This document shows positions 53,637 to 61,250 of a stretch of DNA of 64,000 nucleotides, piece by piece. The DNA is taken from positions 310,001 to 374,000 of the forward strand of contig LVVQ01000001.1 in NCBI GenBank assembly GCA_006954405.1, given 5' to 3'. Every line of letters begins with the position of its first letter. Within the stretch, counting starts at the first letter, position 1. The notes under the pieces were generated by a model. It ran no database searches and had not been told where the DNA came from. It saw nothing but the letters and a program-made list of their open reading frames with translations. Position numbers and translations under genes: made by a program. Source of the DNA: Candidatus Methanarcanum hacksteinii. Lineage in GTDB: Archaea; Thermoplasmatota; Thermoplasmata; Methanomassiliicoccales; Methanomethylophilaceae.

Positions 53637-55256
53637 ATGGGGCGTATAAAGCGGGTTAAGAGGAATCCGTTCACCAAGATCGAGAGCAGATCACTTCACG
53701 TGTTGGGTGTGGTGCTCCTATTCACATCACTCCTTATGATACCAGCACTGGCTGTGGCGATCTGGCAGGATGAATCTACATTGCCATTCCTGATCCCGGT
53801 GATACCATGTGTCCTGATATCATCAGCTTTGATGATCTTCTTCAAGAATCCGAAGGTCATGCGCCCGGTGGATGGTATCGTCATGATCATAACCCTCTGG
53901 GCAGGGTTGTTCGTCGTAGGTACCATCCCATATCTGATCTATGGACTGTCATTCGTGGACGCGATATTCGAATCCGTTAGCGGATTCACCACGGCAGGTG
54001 CGACGATATTGCCGGATGTCGCATCATTGCCTCAGAGCATGTTGTTGTGGAGAGCACTCACCCAGTGGGTGGGAGGTATCATCATCGTCACGATGTTCAT
54101 GTTCATCATGCCGATGGTCGTATCCGGCGGCCGTAGTCTGTTACAGAATGAGATGTCGGGTTCGGGTTCCGGTAACCTATATCTCAAGATGGAGAGTGCG
54201 GCGAAGCAGTATGTTTCCGTCTATGTCATACTGACGGCGGCATTCTTTGTAATCCTGATGCTTCTAGGCCTATCATGGTTGGAGGCTAGCACGATATCGC
54301 TATGCGTCATCTGTACCGGCGGATTCATGATAACGAGCGATAGTTTCGCATCATATGGCGTGCTCGTCAAGATAGCTGTCATGATCTTCATGCTGATCAG
54401 CGCCACCAACTTCTATCTTCAGTACAAAGTGTTCGTCAAACGTGAGTTCGGTGCCATCCGCAAGAATGAGGAGTTCCGTTTCATGGTATTGTTCTTCTCG
54501 GCCGTGAGCGCATTGGTACTCGTCACGATGTTCATGAACGGACGCGGGACCGGGAATGTATTGGAATCTGTTGTCGATGTCCTGTTCTCCGTGGTATCGA
54601 TAGGTACGACTACGGGATTCACCACCGTGGACTATACGACCGGATGGCCATTCATCGGGATGTCCTTGTTGTTGGTGGTCATGTTCATAGGAGGTTCCAC
54701 TGGATCCACCGCGGGAGGTATCAAGATCTCCAGAGCATTGATAGTGCTCAAATCCATGCTGAATGAGGTCAGACAGGCAGTCCATCCCAATGCTGTCTAC
54801 AGCGTGAGGTTCGATGGCAGAGGTGCTGACGAAGGCGTCGTACGCAGCGCTACAGTCGTAGCGCTCATGTTCATAATAACCATCTTCGTGGGAGCTATGG
54901 TGATGGACATGGAGATGGAGATGGGCGAGGCACTCTTCGCATCATGCGCATTGGTCTCCGGTACAGGCCCAGGCATGGGAGCGTTGTTCGGTAACTATTG
55001 TGCGATGTCAGGCGGTATGAAGCTGTTCTCATGCGGTCTCATGTTCCTAGGACGTGTCGAGATCGTTGCCATATTGGTCATCTTCACCAAAGGATTCTGG
55101 AAGGAACTGTTGGGAATAAGCAGTATGCTCGAGTTCAGGGAGAAGGTCCTGAGCGTACCGCATATGATCGTATCCCGCATCATCCGCAAGAAGGGCGATG
55201 CGACATCGGATGATATCGGTCCGGAACCAGAACAGGCATCCATACCGAAGGATTGA
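53637..55256 (+). CDS. trkH: TrkH/KtrB-type potassium uptake protein
   Basis: 539-residue membrane protein with four M-P-M pore repeats; pore loops are seen as SVSGFTTAGATILP, CTGGFMITSDSF, SIGTTTGFTTVDY and GTGPGMGALFGN. It takes up K+ with cytosolic TrkA-type regulators, none of which is encoded nearby. The ATG at 53637 is favoured because a TATTATT box lies 25-30 bases upstream (leaderless); ATG 53619 is an alternative. Divergent from thiL. Confidence 0.93.
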   Translation: MGRIKRVKRNPFTKIESRSLHVLGVVLLFTSLLMIPALAVAIWQDESTLPFLIPVIPCVLISSALMIFFKNPKVMRPVDGIVMIITLWAGLFVVGTIPYLIYGLSFVDAIFESVSGFTTAGATILPDVASLPQSMLLWRALTQWVGGIIIVTMFMFIMPMVVSGGRSLLQNEMSGSGSGNLYLKMESAAKQYVSVYVILTAAFFVILMLLGLSWLEASTISLCVICTGGFMITSDSFASYGVLVKIAVMIFMLISATNFYLQYKVFVKREFGAIRKNEEFRFMVLFFSAVSALVLVTMFMNGRGTGNVLESVVDVLFSVVSIGTTTGFTTVDYTTGWPFIGMSLLLVVMFIGGSTGSTAGGIKISRALIVLKSMLNEVRQAVHPNAVYSVRFDGRGADEGVVRSATVVALMFIITIFVGAMVMDMEMEMGEALFASCALVSGTGPGMGALFGNYCAMSGGMKLFSCGLMFLGRVEIVAILVIFTKGFWKELLGISSMLEFREKVLSVPHMIVSRIIRKKGDATSDDIGPEPEQASIPKD

Positions 55257-55313
55257 TGTACATCTTCGCGCGCACGCATTATATACTTTCTACTGGTTAA
55301 TGCGTTCGGTCCT

Positions 55314-56555
55314 ATGATAGTGGATATAAAGTACGGAAAGGATGAGATTCAGAAGACGGAGATCCCGGACGAGAATCTCATAGGCATCTTCTACCCAAAG
55401 GATGTCACATGCGGTTCGCCAGATGAGGTCATCAATGAATCCATCGACAACCCGATCGGTTACGATTCTTTGGATGAGTTCCTCAACGGCGGAGAGGATA
55501 TAGTGTTCATCGTCAATGATGGAACAAGACCGACACCAACAGCGAAGGTACTCGATGCGCTTTCGAAGAGGATGGATCTCAGGAAAGCGAGATACATCAT
55601 CGCCACAGGCAATCATAGAGATATGACTCCTGAGGAGTACGATTTCGTATTCGGTAAGCACTACGATGAGCTGAAGGACAGGATCATCTGCCACAACGCG
55701 AAGGAATCGGAATGTGTCTACCTAGGCAACTCCAAGAATGGTACGCCCATGGAGATCAACAGGGTAGCTGTCGATTCGGACCGTTTGGTCATAATCACAA
55801 GCGTGGAGCCGCATTATTTCGCAGGTTACACAGGCGGTAGGAAATCGTTCCTTCCCGGAGTGGCTTCGTTCAGGACCATCGAAGCGAATCACAGATTGGC
55901 CATGAGGCCTGAGGCACAGGCATTGGCATTGGACGGTAACCCTGTGCACGAGGATATGATGGATGCCCTAGAACAGGTCAAGGGTAAGAAGATCTTCTCG
56001 ATACAGATCGTCATGGATAGGCACCAGAGCATCTACAAATGTGCCTCTGGGGATCTGAATGGAGCATTCAAGACAGCGGTCGGATGGGCAGAAGAGGTGT
56101 TCTGCGTACCCATCCCAGAGAAAGCTGACATGGTGATATCCGTCGCACCATATCCGATGGATGTCGACCTATACCAATCGCAGAAAGCCTTGGATAACGG
56201 TAAATGGGCACTGAAGGAAGGCGGGAAGATCGTCATGGTCTCGAAATGCAGAGAAGGCATAGGCCATGAGACGTTCTTACAGCAGTTGTCATCCTCCAAG
56301 GATCCGAAGATCGTGCTGGAGAACCTCAACAAGGAGTATAAGTTAGGATACCATAAGGCCGCCAAGATGGCGGAGATCGCCACATGGGCCGACATCTGGG
56401 CAGTGACCGGATTGGACAAGAAGCTCATGAGTGATGCCAACATGACGCCCTTCGATACCGTCGACGATGCCGTGAAAGAGGCATTGAAGGAGAACAAGGA
56501 TGCGAAGATAATCATCCTCATGGATGGAAGCGTCACAATACCGATGGTGAATTAG
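55314..56555 (+). CDS. larA: LarA-family nickel-dependent racemase-like enzyme
   Basis: 413-residue LarA homologue. NDGTRPTPTAKVLDAL matches the GHDHTRPxPS region, IATGNHRDMTPEE carries the His, and EPHYFAGYTGGRKSFLPGVAS contains the conserved His and the Lys to which the nickel-pincer nucleotide is attached in lactate racemase. The exact 2-hydroxy acid substrate in archaea is unknown. LarB/C/E, needed for cofactor synthesis, are not in the window. The Fe-S gene starts directly after its TAG stop. A TATATACTTTC box lies 30 bases upstream. Confidence 0.88.
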   Translation: MIVDIKYGKDEIQKTEIPDENLIGIFYPKDVTCGSPDEVINESIDNPIGYDSLDEFLNGGEDIVFIVNDGTRPTPTAKVLDALSKRMDLRKARYIIATGNHRDMTPEEYDFVFGKHYDELKDRIICHNAKESECVYLGNSKNGTPMEINRVAVDSDRLVIITSVEPHYFAGYTGGRKSFLPGVASFRTIEANHRLAMRPEAQALALDGNPVHEDMMDALEQVKGKKIFSIQIVMDRHQSIYKCASGDLNGAFKTAVGWAEEVFCVPIPEKADMVISVAPYPMDVDLYQSQKALDNGKWALKEGGKIVMVSKCREGIGHETFLQQLSSSKDPKIVLENLNKEYKLGYHKAAKMAEIATWADIWAVTGLDKKLMSDANMTPFDTVDDAVKEALKENKDAKIIILMDGSVTIPMVN

Positions 56556-57653
56556 ATGACATTTGAAACAGATAGATTGGAATTGGTCAGGAATGCTGTC
56601 AATGTATGTACGATGTGCGGATTCTGTAAGAGCGTATGTCCGTCATTCAAGGCCATTGGTTGGGATTCAGCATTGTCCAGGGGACGTATCGTACTGACAT
56701 ACGGATTGTTGAACGGAGAGATAGAACCTGACGACTCCGTCGTTGAGAACATGTACACATGTACGACATGTGCGGATTGTGTACGCAGATGTCCTTCGAA
56801 GGTGAAGATCGTCGATATAATCGAACTGTGCAGAGCGGATCTCGTGAAGAACGGTCACATCCTGCCGAAGCACAAAGCGATGTGCGATAACATTCTGAAA
56901 TACAACAATCCGTACGGAGAGGAGAAATCTGTCGTTGAGACTCTTGGCAGGACTCCGAAGAAGGCGAAGATCGGTTATTTCGCAGGTTGTACCGCCACAT
57001 ACAGGTCGAAGAAGACCTCACAGGCCTCGCTCTCGATATTGGACAAACTCGGTGTCGATTATACGACGGTCGACGAGATCTGCTGCGGTTCGGTGATGCA
57101 GAGGGTCGGTTGGGATATCGAAGATGTGAAGAGATACATGCAGAAGAACGTCGATGCGATCACTTCGATGGGCGTAAAGACATTGGTACTCTCATGCGCA
57201 GGATGTTACAGGATGTTCAAAGAGGAATACCCGAAATTCGTGGATGTTCCATTCGAAGTCAAACATATGACAGAATTCCTTGCCGAGCAGGAACTCAAGC
57301 TCAAACCCATGGAGGGCGTGGTGACATATCACGACCCATGTCACTTAGGAAGGCACGCAGGCGTGTATGACGCACCCAGGAAGGTGATCTCCATGATCCC
57401 TGGTATCGAATTCAAGGAGATGGAGTTCAACAAGGCGACAAGCCATTGCTGCGGAGGAGGCGGAGGCGTACGTTCAGCATACCCCGAGGAATCCAAGAAG
57501 ATAGCGGCCACAAGGGTGGACGAGGCTTTGGCTGTCGGTGCTAAGACGATCATCACGGCATGTCCGTTCTGCGTCAGTAACTTGATATTCGGTTCGGAGG
57601 ACAAGGATGTCAAGGTCATCGATCTTATGGAGATCGTGGACGAACTGTTATGA
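56556..57653 (+). CDS. Fe-S oxidoreductase with two CCG domains (GlcF/HdrD-like)
   Basis: 365 residues: an N-terminal 2[4Fe-4S] ferredoxin module (CTMCGFCKSVCPS; CTTCADCVRRCPSK) followed by two cysteine-rich CCG domains (EICCGSVMQ ... SCAGC and SHCCGGGGGV ... ACPFC), with a DPCHLGRHAGVYD segment. This architecture is shared by HdrD, GlcF, LutA and similar electron-transfer subunits. Being fused by position to larA it may pass electrons from a 2-hydroxy acid to a carrier, though no FAD subunit (GlcD type) is adjacent. Stop and the folP start overlap by four bases. Confidence 0.9.
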   Translation: MTFETDRLELVRNAVNVCTMCGFCKSVCPSFKAIGWDSALSRGRIVLTYGLLNGEIEPDDSVVENMYTCTTCADCVRRCPSKVKIVDIIELCRADLVKNGHILPKHKAMCDNILKYNNPYGEEKSVVETLGRTPKKAKIGYFAGCTATYRSKKTSQASLSILDKLGVDYTTVDEICCGSVMQRVGWDIEDVKRYMQKNVDAITSMGVKTLVLSCAGCYRMFKEEYPKFVDVPFEVKHMTEFLAEQELKLKPMEGVVTYHDPCHLGRHAGVYDAPRKVISMIPGIEFKEMEFNKATSHCCGGGGGVRSAYPEESKKIAATRVDEALAVGAKTIITACPFCVSNLIFGSEDKDVKVIDLMEIVDELL

Positions 57654-58399
57654 CGAAGGTCATGGGCATCCTGAACATGACTCCCGACTCATTCTCGGAT
57701 GGCGGGAAGCATAAGGAGGATGCATTGGAATTCGCCCTAGGGATGGTGGATGCAGGTGCCGATATCATAGATATCGGCGGAGAATCCACCAGACCCGGGG
57801 CCACTCCCGTCGATGCTGACGAGGAGATTAGAAGGATCATCCCGATAATCAAGGAATTGTCATCGGTATCGGATGTCAAGATCTCCGTGGATACCATGAA
57901 GACGGAGGTTGCGGCCAAAGCGTTGGATGCAGGTGCCGATATCATCAACGATGTCTACGGCCTTCGTGCTGACGGTATGATGGAACTCATAGCATCGGCT
58001 GGCGTACCTGCAGTGATAATGCACATGTCGGGCATTCCACTGACGATGCAGGATAATCCACTGGGAGTTGAATCCGATCAATCCATCGTCGATTTTCTAA
58101 GAGAGAGGAAGGAGTGCGCATTGGATCATGGCATCAGGGAGATCATAATGGATCCCGGGATAGGATTCGGCAAGACTCCAGAGCTGAACATGCACATAAT
58201 CGACAACTCATCGGAGTATTCCCTCGGATGTCCGGTGTTGATCGGGGCTTCAAGGAAAAGATTCCTCTCATTGTATTATCCCGATATGGAAGCGGATGAT
58301 GCTACAGTACGTGTGACCATGCGTGCCATAGGATCCGGTGCGGACATAGTCAGGGTACATAACGTACCTGCGATGGTCGACGCCATATCAAAGAAATAA
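57650..58399 (+). CDS. folP: Dihydropteroate synthase
   Basis: 249-residue TIM-barrel DHPS. The signatures are MGILNMTPDSFSDGG, DIIDIGGESTRPGA and ISVDTMK, with DPGIGFGKTPELN and GASRKRFL near the end. It couples a pterin to p-aminobenzoate (folate) or possibly a methanopterin-type acceptor. Archaeal DHPS homologues of this canonical form are uncommon in methanogens. Coupled by ATGA overlap to the Fe-S gene. Confidence 0.93.
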   Translation: MTKVMGILNMTPDSFSDGGKHKEDALEFALGMVDAGADIIDIGGESTRPGATPVDADEEIRRIIPIIKELSSVSDVKISVDTMKTEVAAKALDAGADIINDVYGLRADGMMELIASAGVPAVIMHMSGIPLTMQDNPLGVESDQSIVDFLRERKECALDHGIREIIMDPGIGFGKTPELNMHIIDNSSEYSLGCPVLIGASRKRFLSLYYPDMEADDATVRVTMRAIGSGADIVRVHNVPAMVDAISKK

Positions 58400-58597
58400 T
58401 TTCATCAATACGCCTGCGATGAACAATCCGCCCAGTGTCGTTGCGATCATCGCATAGAACTTGATATCCTTCTTCTTGTCTGCCTTCTCCTGTTCTATGA
58501 AGAGTTCTCTGCAATAATCGTCACAGAATTCTTCTCCGTATCTTATCGGGTCCCCGCAGTATCTGCAGTGATCATGTTCGGGCAGTTGCATATCCAT
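58388..58597 (-). CDS. DUF2116-like treble-clef zinc-finger membrane protein
   Basis: About 69 residues: a zinc site HCRYCGDPIRYGEEFCDDYC (CxxC-x10-CxxxC), a charged linker, and one C-terminal membrane helix (FYAMIATTLGGLFIAGVLMKLFL). It matches the DUF2116-type zinc-ribbon plus helix pattern. The start could be 58624, 58597 or 58591; a TAAATACC box 15-25 bases before 58597 supports the shorter form. It diverges from the ubiquitin-like operon and converges with folP (12-base overlap). Function unknown. Confidence 0.7.
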   Translation of the reverse strand: MDMQLPEHDHCRYCGDPIRYGEEFCDDYCRELFIEQEKADKKKDIKFYAMIATTLGGLFIAGVLMKLFL

Positions 58598-58685
58598 ATG
58601 AACGGTTGTTTGGTATTTAGGCATATCCGATAGTTCTGTTCTTTGTAGTCATCTTCATTTTCCACGTGTTTTGGATGAAGTATTA

Positions 58686-58710
58686 TATTTATATTATATA
58701 TTCATAATAT
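58686..58710 (+). promoter_or_regulatory. AT-rich promoter and inverted repeat of the ubiquitin-like operon
   Basis: The gap before the E1 gene contains TATTATATTTATATTATATA. The arms ATATTAT (58691-58697) and ATAATAT (58704-58710) form an inverted repeat over the likely TATA box, 20-40 bases before the ATG at 58730. It may be a regulator site as well as the promoter. Confidence 0.5.
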
Positions 58711-58729
58711 CTTAGATATAATATGTGAT

Positions 58730-59530
58730 ATGATGATCCACGTAGGCTTCGAAGATGATGACAGATACGACCGTATGAGGCGGTTCGAATGGATGGATAT
58801 CGACAGGATACAGTCCGCTCGCTGTATGGTCGTTGGTGCAGGGGCTTTGGGCAACGAGGTCATCAAGGACATGGTCCTTGCGGGATTCAAGAGGATAACG
58901 GTCGTGGATATGGATGATATCGTACCATCCAATCTGAGCAGGTGTCTGTTCTTCAGGGAGGCTGACGTGAAAGTCTCTGGAAAAGCGGAGATCGTAGCGA
59001 AGAGAGGCATGGAACTCGATCCGTCCTGTTCGATAACAGGTATACATTCCAATGTGGAGGATGTGGTCGATTGGGATTACGACCTGATCATCGGCTGTGT
59101 GGATAATCTCAAGGCAAGGATGCATGTCAACGCGCACGCATATCATCACGGGGTACCGTTCATCGATGGGGCCATAGATGGATTCATCGGGAAGGTACAG
59201 GTGATAGTTCCAGGGGGGCCGTGTTTGGAATGTACGCTCAATCGTACCCATGTGGAACTCATGGAGATGAGGTTCACATGTACAGGCAACGGGGAGGCAT
59301 TCGTCCCTAAGAAAGCATCGGACATCACTACTGCATCAATCATCGCAGCGATACAGGTGAGGGAGGCATTGAAGTTGATGTCCGATAAGCAGGAGCTATG
59401 CATACGCGACATATTGTATTACGACGGAATGAGTGGGAACATGGGCATCTACACTGTACCTGTTTCCACCTCCTGTCCGAACCACAGGTGTGTAGATGAG
59501 TCTGATAATAACAGTGAAGAACATGGCTAA
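58730..59530 (+). CDS. E1-like ubiquitin-activating enzyme (ThiF/MoeB fold)
   Basis: 266-residue adenylyltransferase. ATP-binding loop VVGAGALGNEV (residues 35-45), acidic VVDMDDI (58-64), arginine-finger region PSNLSRCLFFREADV (66-80) and CVDNLKAR (123-130) are all E1 motifs. Zinc-type cysteines are C165xxC168 and C249-x4-C254. C184, in RFTCTG before SDITTASIIAAIQVREALKL, is a candidate thioester-forming cysteine placed as in E1 enzymes that serve E2s. It would adenylate the C-terminal Gly of the adjacent ubiquitin-like protein. It heads a four-gene overlapping operon; its last 35 bases overlap that gene. MoeB/ThiF sulfur-carrier activation is the alternative, less likely beside an E2. Confidence 0.9.
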   Translation: MMIHVGFEDDDRYDRMRRFEWMDIDRIQSARCMVVGAGALGNEVIKDMVLAGFKRITVVDMDDIVPSNLSRCLFFREADVKVSGKAEIVAKRGMELDPSCSITGIHSNVEDVVDWDYDLIIGCVDNLKARMHVNAHAYHHGVPFIDGAIDGFIGKVQVIVPGGPCLECTLNRTHVELMEMRFTCTGNGEAFVPKKASDITTASIIAAIQVREALKLMSDKQELCIRDILYYDGMSGNMGIYTVPVSTSCPNHRCVDESDNNSEEHG

Positions 59531-59738
59531 CGGCTCCACGATAAGGATGGAGGTCGAGTTAGAGGATAGGATCGGAGAGATAATCTGTAGTGCTGCAGAG
59601 TATTGGAAGAAGGACGCAGGAGCATTCGTCCTGAAGAAGGGGAGATCATTGTTGATATCAACGATGACGATGCATGAAGCAGGCATCGTGACCGATGACA
59701 TGCTGGAGATGATCCCGGATCCAGAGGGTGGAGCATGA
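59496..59738 (+). CDS. Ubiquitin-like beta-grasp modifier ending in Gly-Gly-Ala
   Basis: 80 residues with the beta-grasp pattern of ubiquitin: strands LIITVKN and TIRMEVELED, helix IGEIICSAAEYW, FVLKKGRSLL strand, MTMHEAGIVTDDMLEMI (the equivalent of TLSDYNIQKESTLHLV) and a C-terminal tail DPEGGA. The Gly-Gly at 78-79 is followed by one extra Ala, so it would need trimming before E1 activation, a job for the JAMM enzyme in the same operon. It begins inside the E1 gene and its stop overlaps the E2 start (ATGA). No lysine-rich surface typical of SAMPs was examined. Role as a protein modifier is inferred from context. Confidence 0.85.
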   Translation: MSLIITVKNMANGSTIRMEVELEDRIGEIICSAAEYWKKDAGAFVLKKGRSLLISTMTMHEAGIVTDDMLEMIPDPEGGA

Positions 59739-60205
59739 GTTATCCGAAAGAGATCGTCCTTCGGAGACTGATCAATGAGTTGAGGGATTGTTCGGACTTC
59801 ATGGATGGAAATATAGAGATAGATCCCGAGAACACTGAGTTACCATTGACCATAGGCATGAAGATAACGGACACATTGGCCTATGCGACAAGGGACAAGG
59901 TGGTCTCTGAACATGAATTCTCCGTGACGATAACCAAGGACTATGGTCAATGCAAGCCCGAGGTCAGGTGGAAGACCGAGATATTCCATCCGAATATCAT
60001 GAGTCCGAAGGATGGAGGATTGGTATGCATAAAGATGTTGAACGAGTGGACCTATGGTACGAGATTGTCATCATTTCTAAATGGGATAATGACATTGTTG
60101 GTCGAGCCGAACGTTGCAAGTCCATTCGGGACGGATTCGTGCAAGAAGGCCGCTGAATTCTTCGCTTCGAAGGGAAAGGCAAGGATAAGCGCCAGCGTAA
60201 AGTGA
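59735..60205 (+). CDS. E2-like ubiquitin-conjugating enzyme
   Basis: 156-residue UBC-fold protein. The HPN motif (H85-P86-N87) is followed by GGLVCIKML with the expected catalytic cysteine C98, then W105 and LLVEPNVASPF, which matches the PNPxDPL segment of eukaryotic E2s. The N-terminal helix KEIVLRRLINELRDC also fits. The spacing between HPN and Cys (11 residues) is that of true E2s. Such an enzyme would take the modifier from E1 by transthiolation and pass it to lysine. Starts by ATGA overlap with the modifier gene; the JAMM gene follows after four bases. Confidence 0.9.
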   Translation: MSYPKEIVLRRLINELRDCSDFMDGNIEIDPENTELPLTIGMKITDTLAYATRDKVVSEHEFSVTITKDYGQCKPEVRWKTEIFHPNIMSPKDGGLVCIKMLNEWTYGTRLSSFLNGIMTLLVEPNVASPFGTDSCKKAAEFFASKGKARISASVK

Positions 60206-60209
60206 TATC

Positions 60210-60713
60210 ATGAGGATCGTTTCATCGGACAAGGGATGTGTGGAGTACAGGAAGAGGATGGTGAGGTCAGCAAAGATATTCGTTCCGGAACATGTGTTGT
60301 CCGAGATGACTGACCATGCACAGGCTGGTCTTGATGAGGAGTCCGAGGTCATAGGGTTGATCATAGGCGAGGTCTATGAGGATGATGGCGGGAAGTATGC
60401 TATCATTCACAGGACGACGACATCGGTCCTTTTGGCAGATAGCAGACATGCAGAATTCGATGAGAGGTTCTTCGACGAGATGTTCGCTTCCATGGAATTC
60501 GTTGGACGTGAATGTGTGGTGGGATGGTATCATTCCCATCTCGATCTCGGCTGTTACATGTCACCAGTGGATGTGAGGACACAGGACGGGATATTCTCTG
60601 GAGAATTCGGATTCGCGATAGTGATCGATCCCGTCAGACGTGAATTGAAGGTGTTCGATACTACGATCGGAGATCCACAACCGATCGACATGGTCATAAT
60701 GGAAGCTGATTAG
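60210..60713 (+). CDS. JAMM-family isopeptidase of the ubiquitin-like operon
   Basis: 167-residue MPN/JAMM metalloprotease. The complete zinc motif is WYHSHLDLGCYMSPVD (H108, H110, S118, D121) with the catalytic glutamate E46 in SEVIGLIIGEVY. Relatives such as Rpn11 remove ubiquitin-like modifiers from targets or trim precursors, so this enzyme would expose the GG end of the modifier and recycle it. The start could be a later ATG (MVRSAKIFV, residue 17). Ends in TAG and overlaps the converging hxlB gene by four bases. Confidence 0.9.
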   Translation: MRIVSSDKGCVEYRKRMVRSAKIFVPEHVLSEMTDHAQAGLDEESEVIGLIIGEVYEDDGGKYAIIHRTTTSVLLADSRHAEFDERFFDEMFASMEFVGRECVVGWYHSHLDLGCYMSPVDVRTQDGIFSGEFGFAIVIDPVRRELKVFDTTIGDPQPIDMVIMEAD

Positions 60714-61249
60714 ACCCAAATCGCATGTCTTCTGCGCATGGCATCCTCATCCATGCCTTTCCTTTCCATGATGGATGGGACGAGACTGTCGAAGAATATG
60801 CTGACGCTATCCTCGAAAATCGTTCCGAGAGGCGCATACTTCGCATCCTTATTCCCGTTATGATCGACGATTATAGCAAGATTCGATGCATGTGCAAGTT
60901 TGTTCTTCGCATTACTGGTAAGACATGCGACTCTGCACCCTATGCGTCTTGCGATGTTAGCAGTCTGTACGGCGGACATGGTCTCACCTGTGTTGGAGAT
61001 GAGGATGGTGAGATCGTCCTTGCTTATGATCGGTGTCGTCATATCCCCGATGAAATGTACATCGAGTCCTATCTGCACAAGACGTACTGCGAACAGTTGC
61101 CCTACGAGTCCAGACCTTCCTGCGCCATATATGAAAACGGTCTTGGCCTTCACAATCTCATCTATGAGCTTCGTCTGTGATTCAGCATCGATGGACGATA
61201 CCGTTCCTCTGATCTGATCGAGGATGTATTCCAAAGAATCGTTGGACAT
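60710..61249 (-). CDS. hxlB: 6-phospho-3-hexuloisomerase
   Basis: 179-residue SIS-domain sugar-phosphate isomerase. FIYGAGRSGLVGQLFAVRLVQIGLDVHFIGD and ISNTGET are the SIS phosphosugar-binding segments, and the C-terminus DAMRRRHAIWV is family-typical. With hexulose-6-phosphate synthase it makes ribulose 5-phosphate in archaea without the pentose phosphate pathway; that synthase is not here. It follows the endonuclease-like gene with a one-base gap, so they share a transcript. Confidence 0.9.
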   Translation of the reverse strand: MSNDSLEYILDQIRGTVSSIDAESQTKLIDEIVKAKTVFIYGAGRSGLVGQLFAVRLVQIGLDVHFIGDMTTPIISKDDLTILISNTGETMSAVQTANIARRIGCRVACLTSNAKNKLAHASNLAIIVDHNGNKDAKYAPLGTIFEDSVSIFFDSLVPSIMERKGMDEDAMRRRHAIWV

Positions 61250-61250
61250 C

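Noticed and set aside
58730..59530. Plain MoeB/ThiF sulfur-carrier activation enzyme
   Set aside because: Neighbouring E2 and JAMM genes and a downstream candidate thioester Cys favour a conjugation E1, although sulfur transfer cannot be fully excluded.
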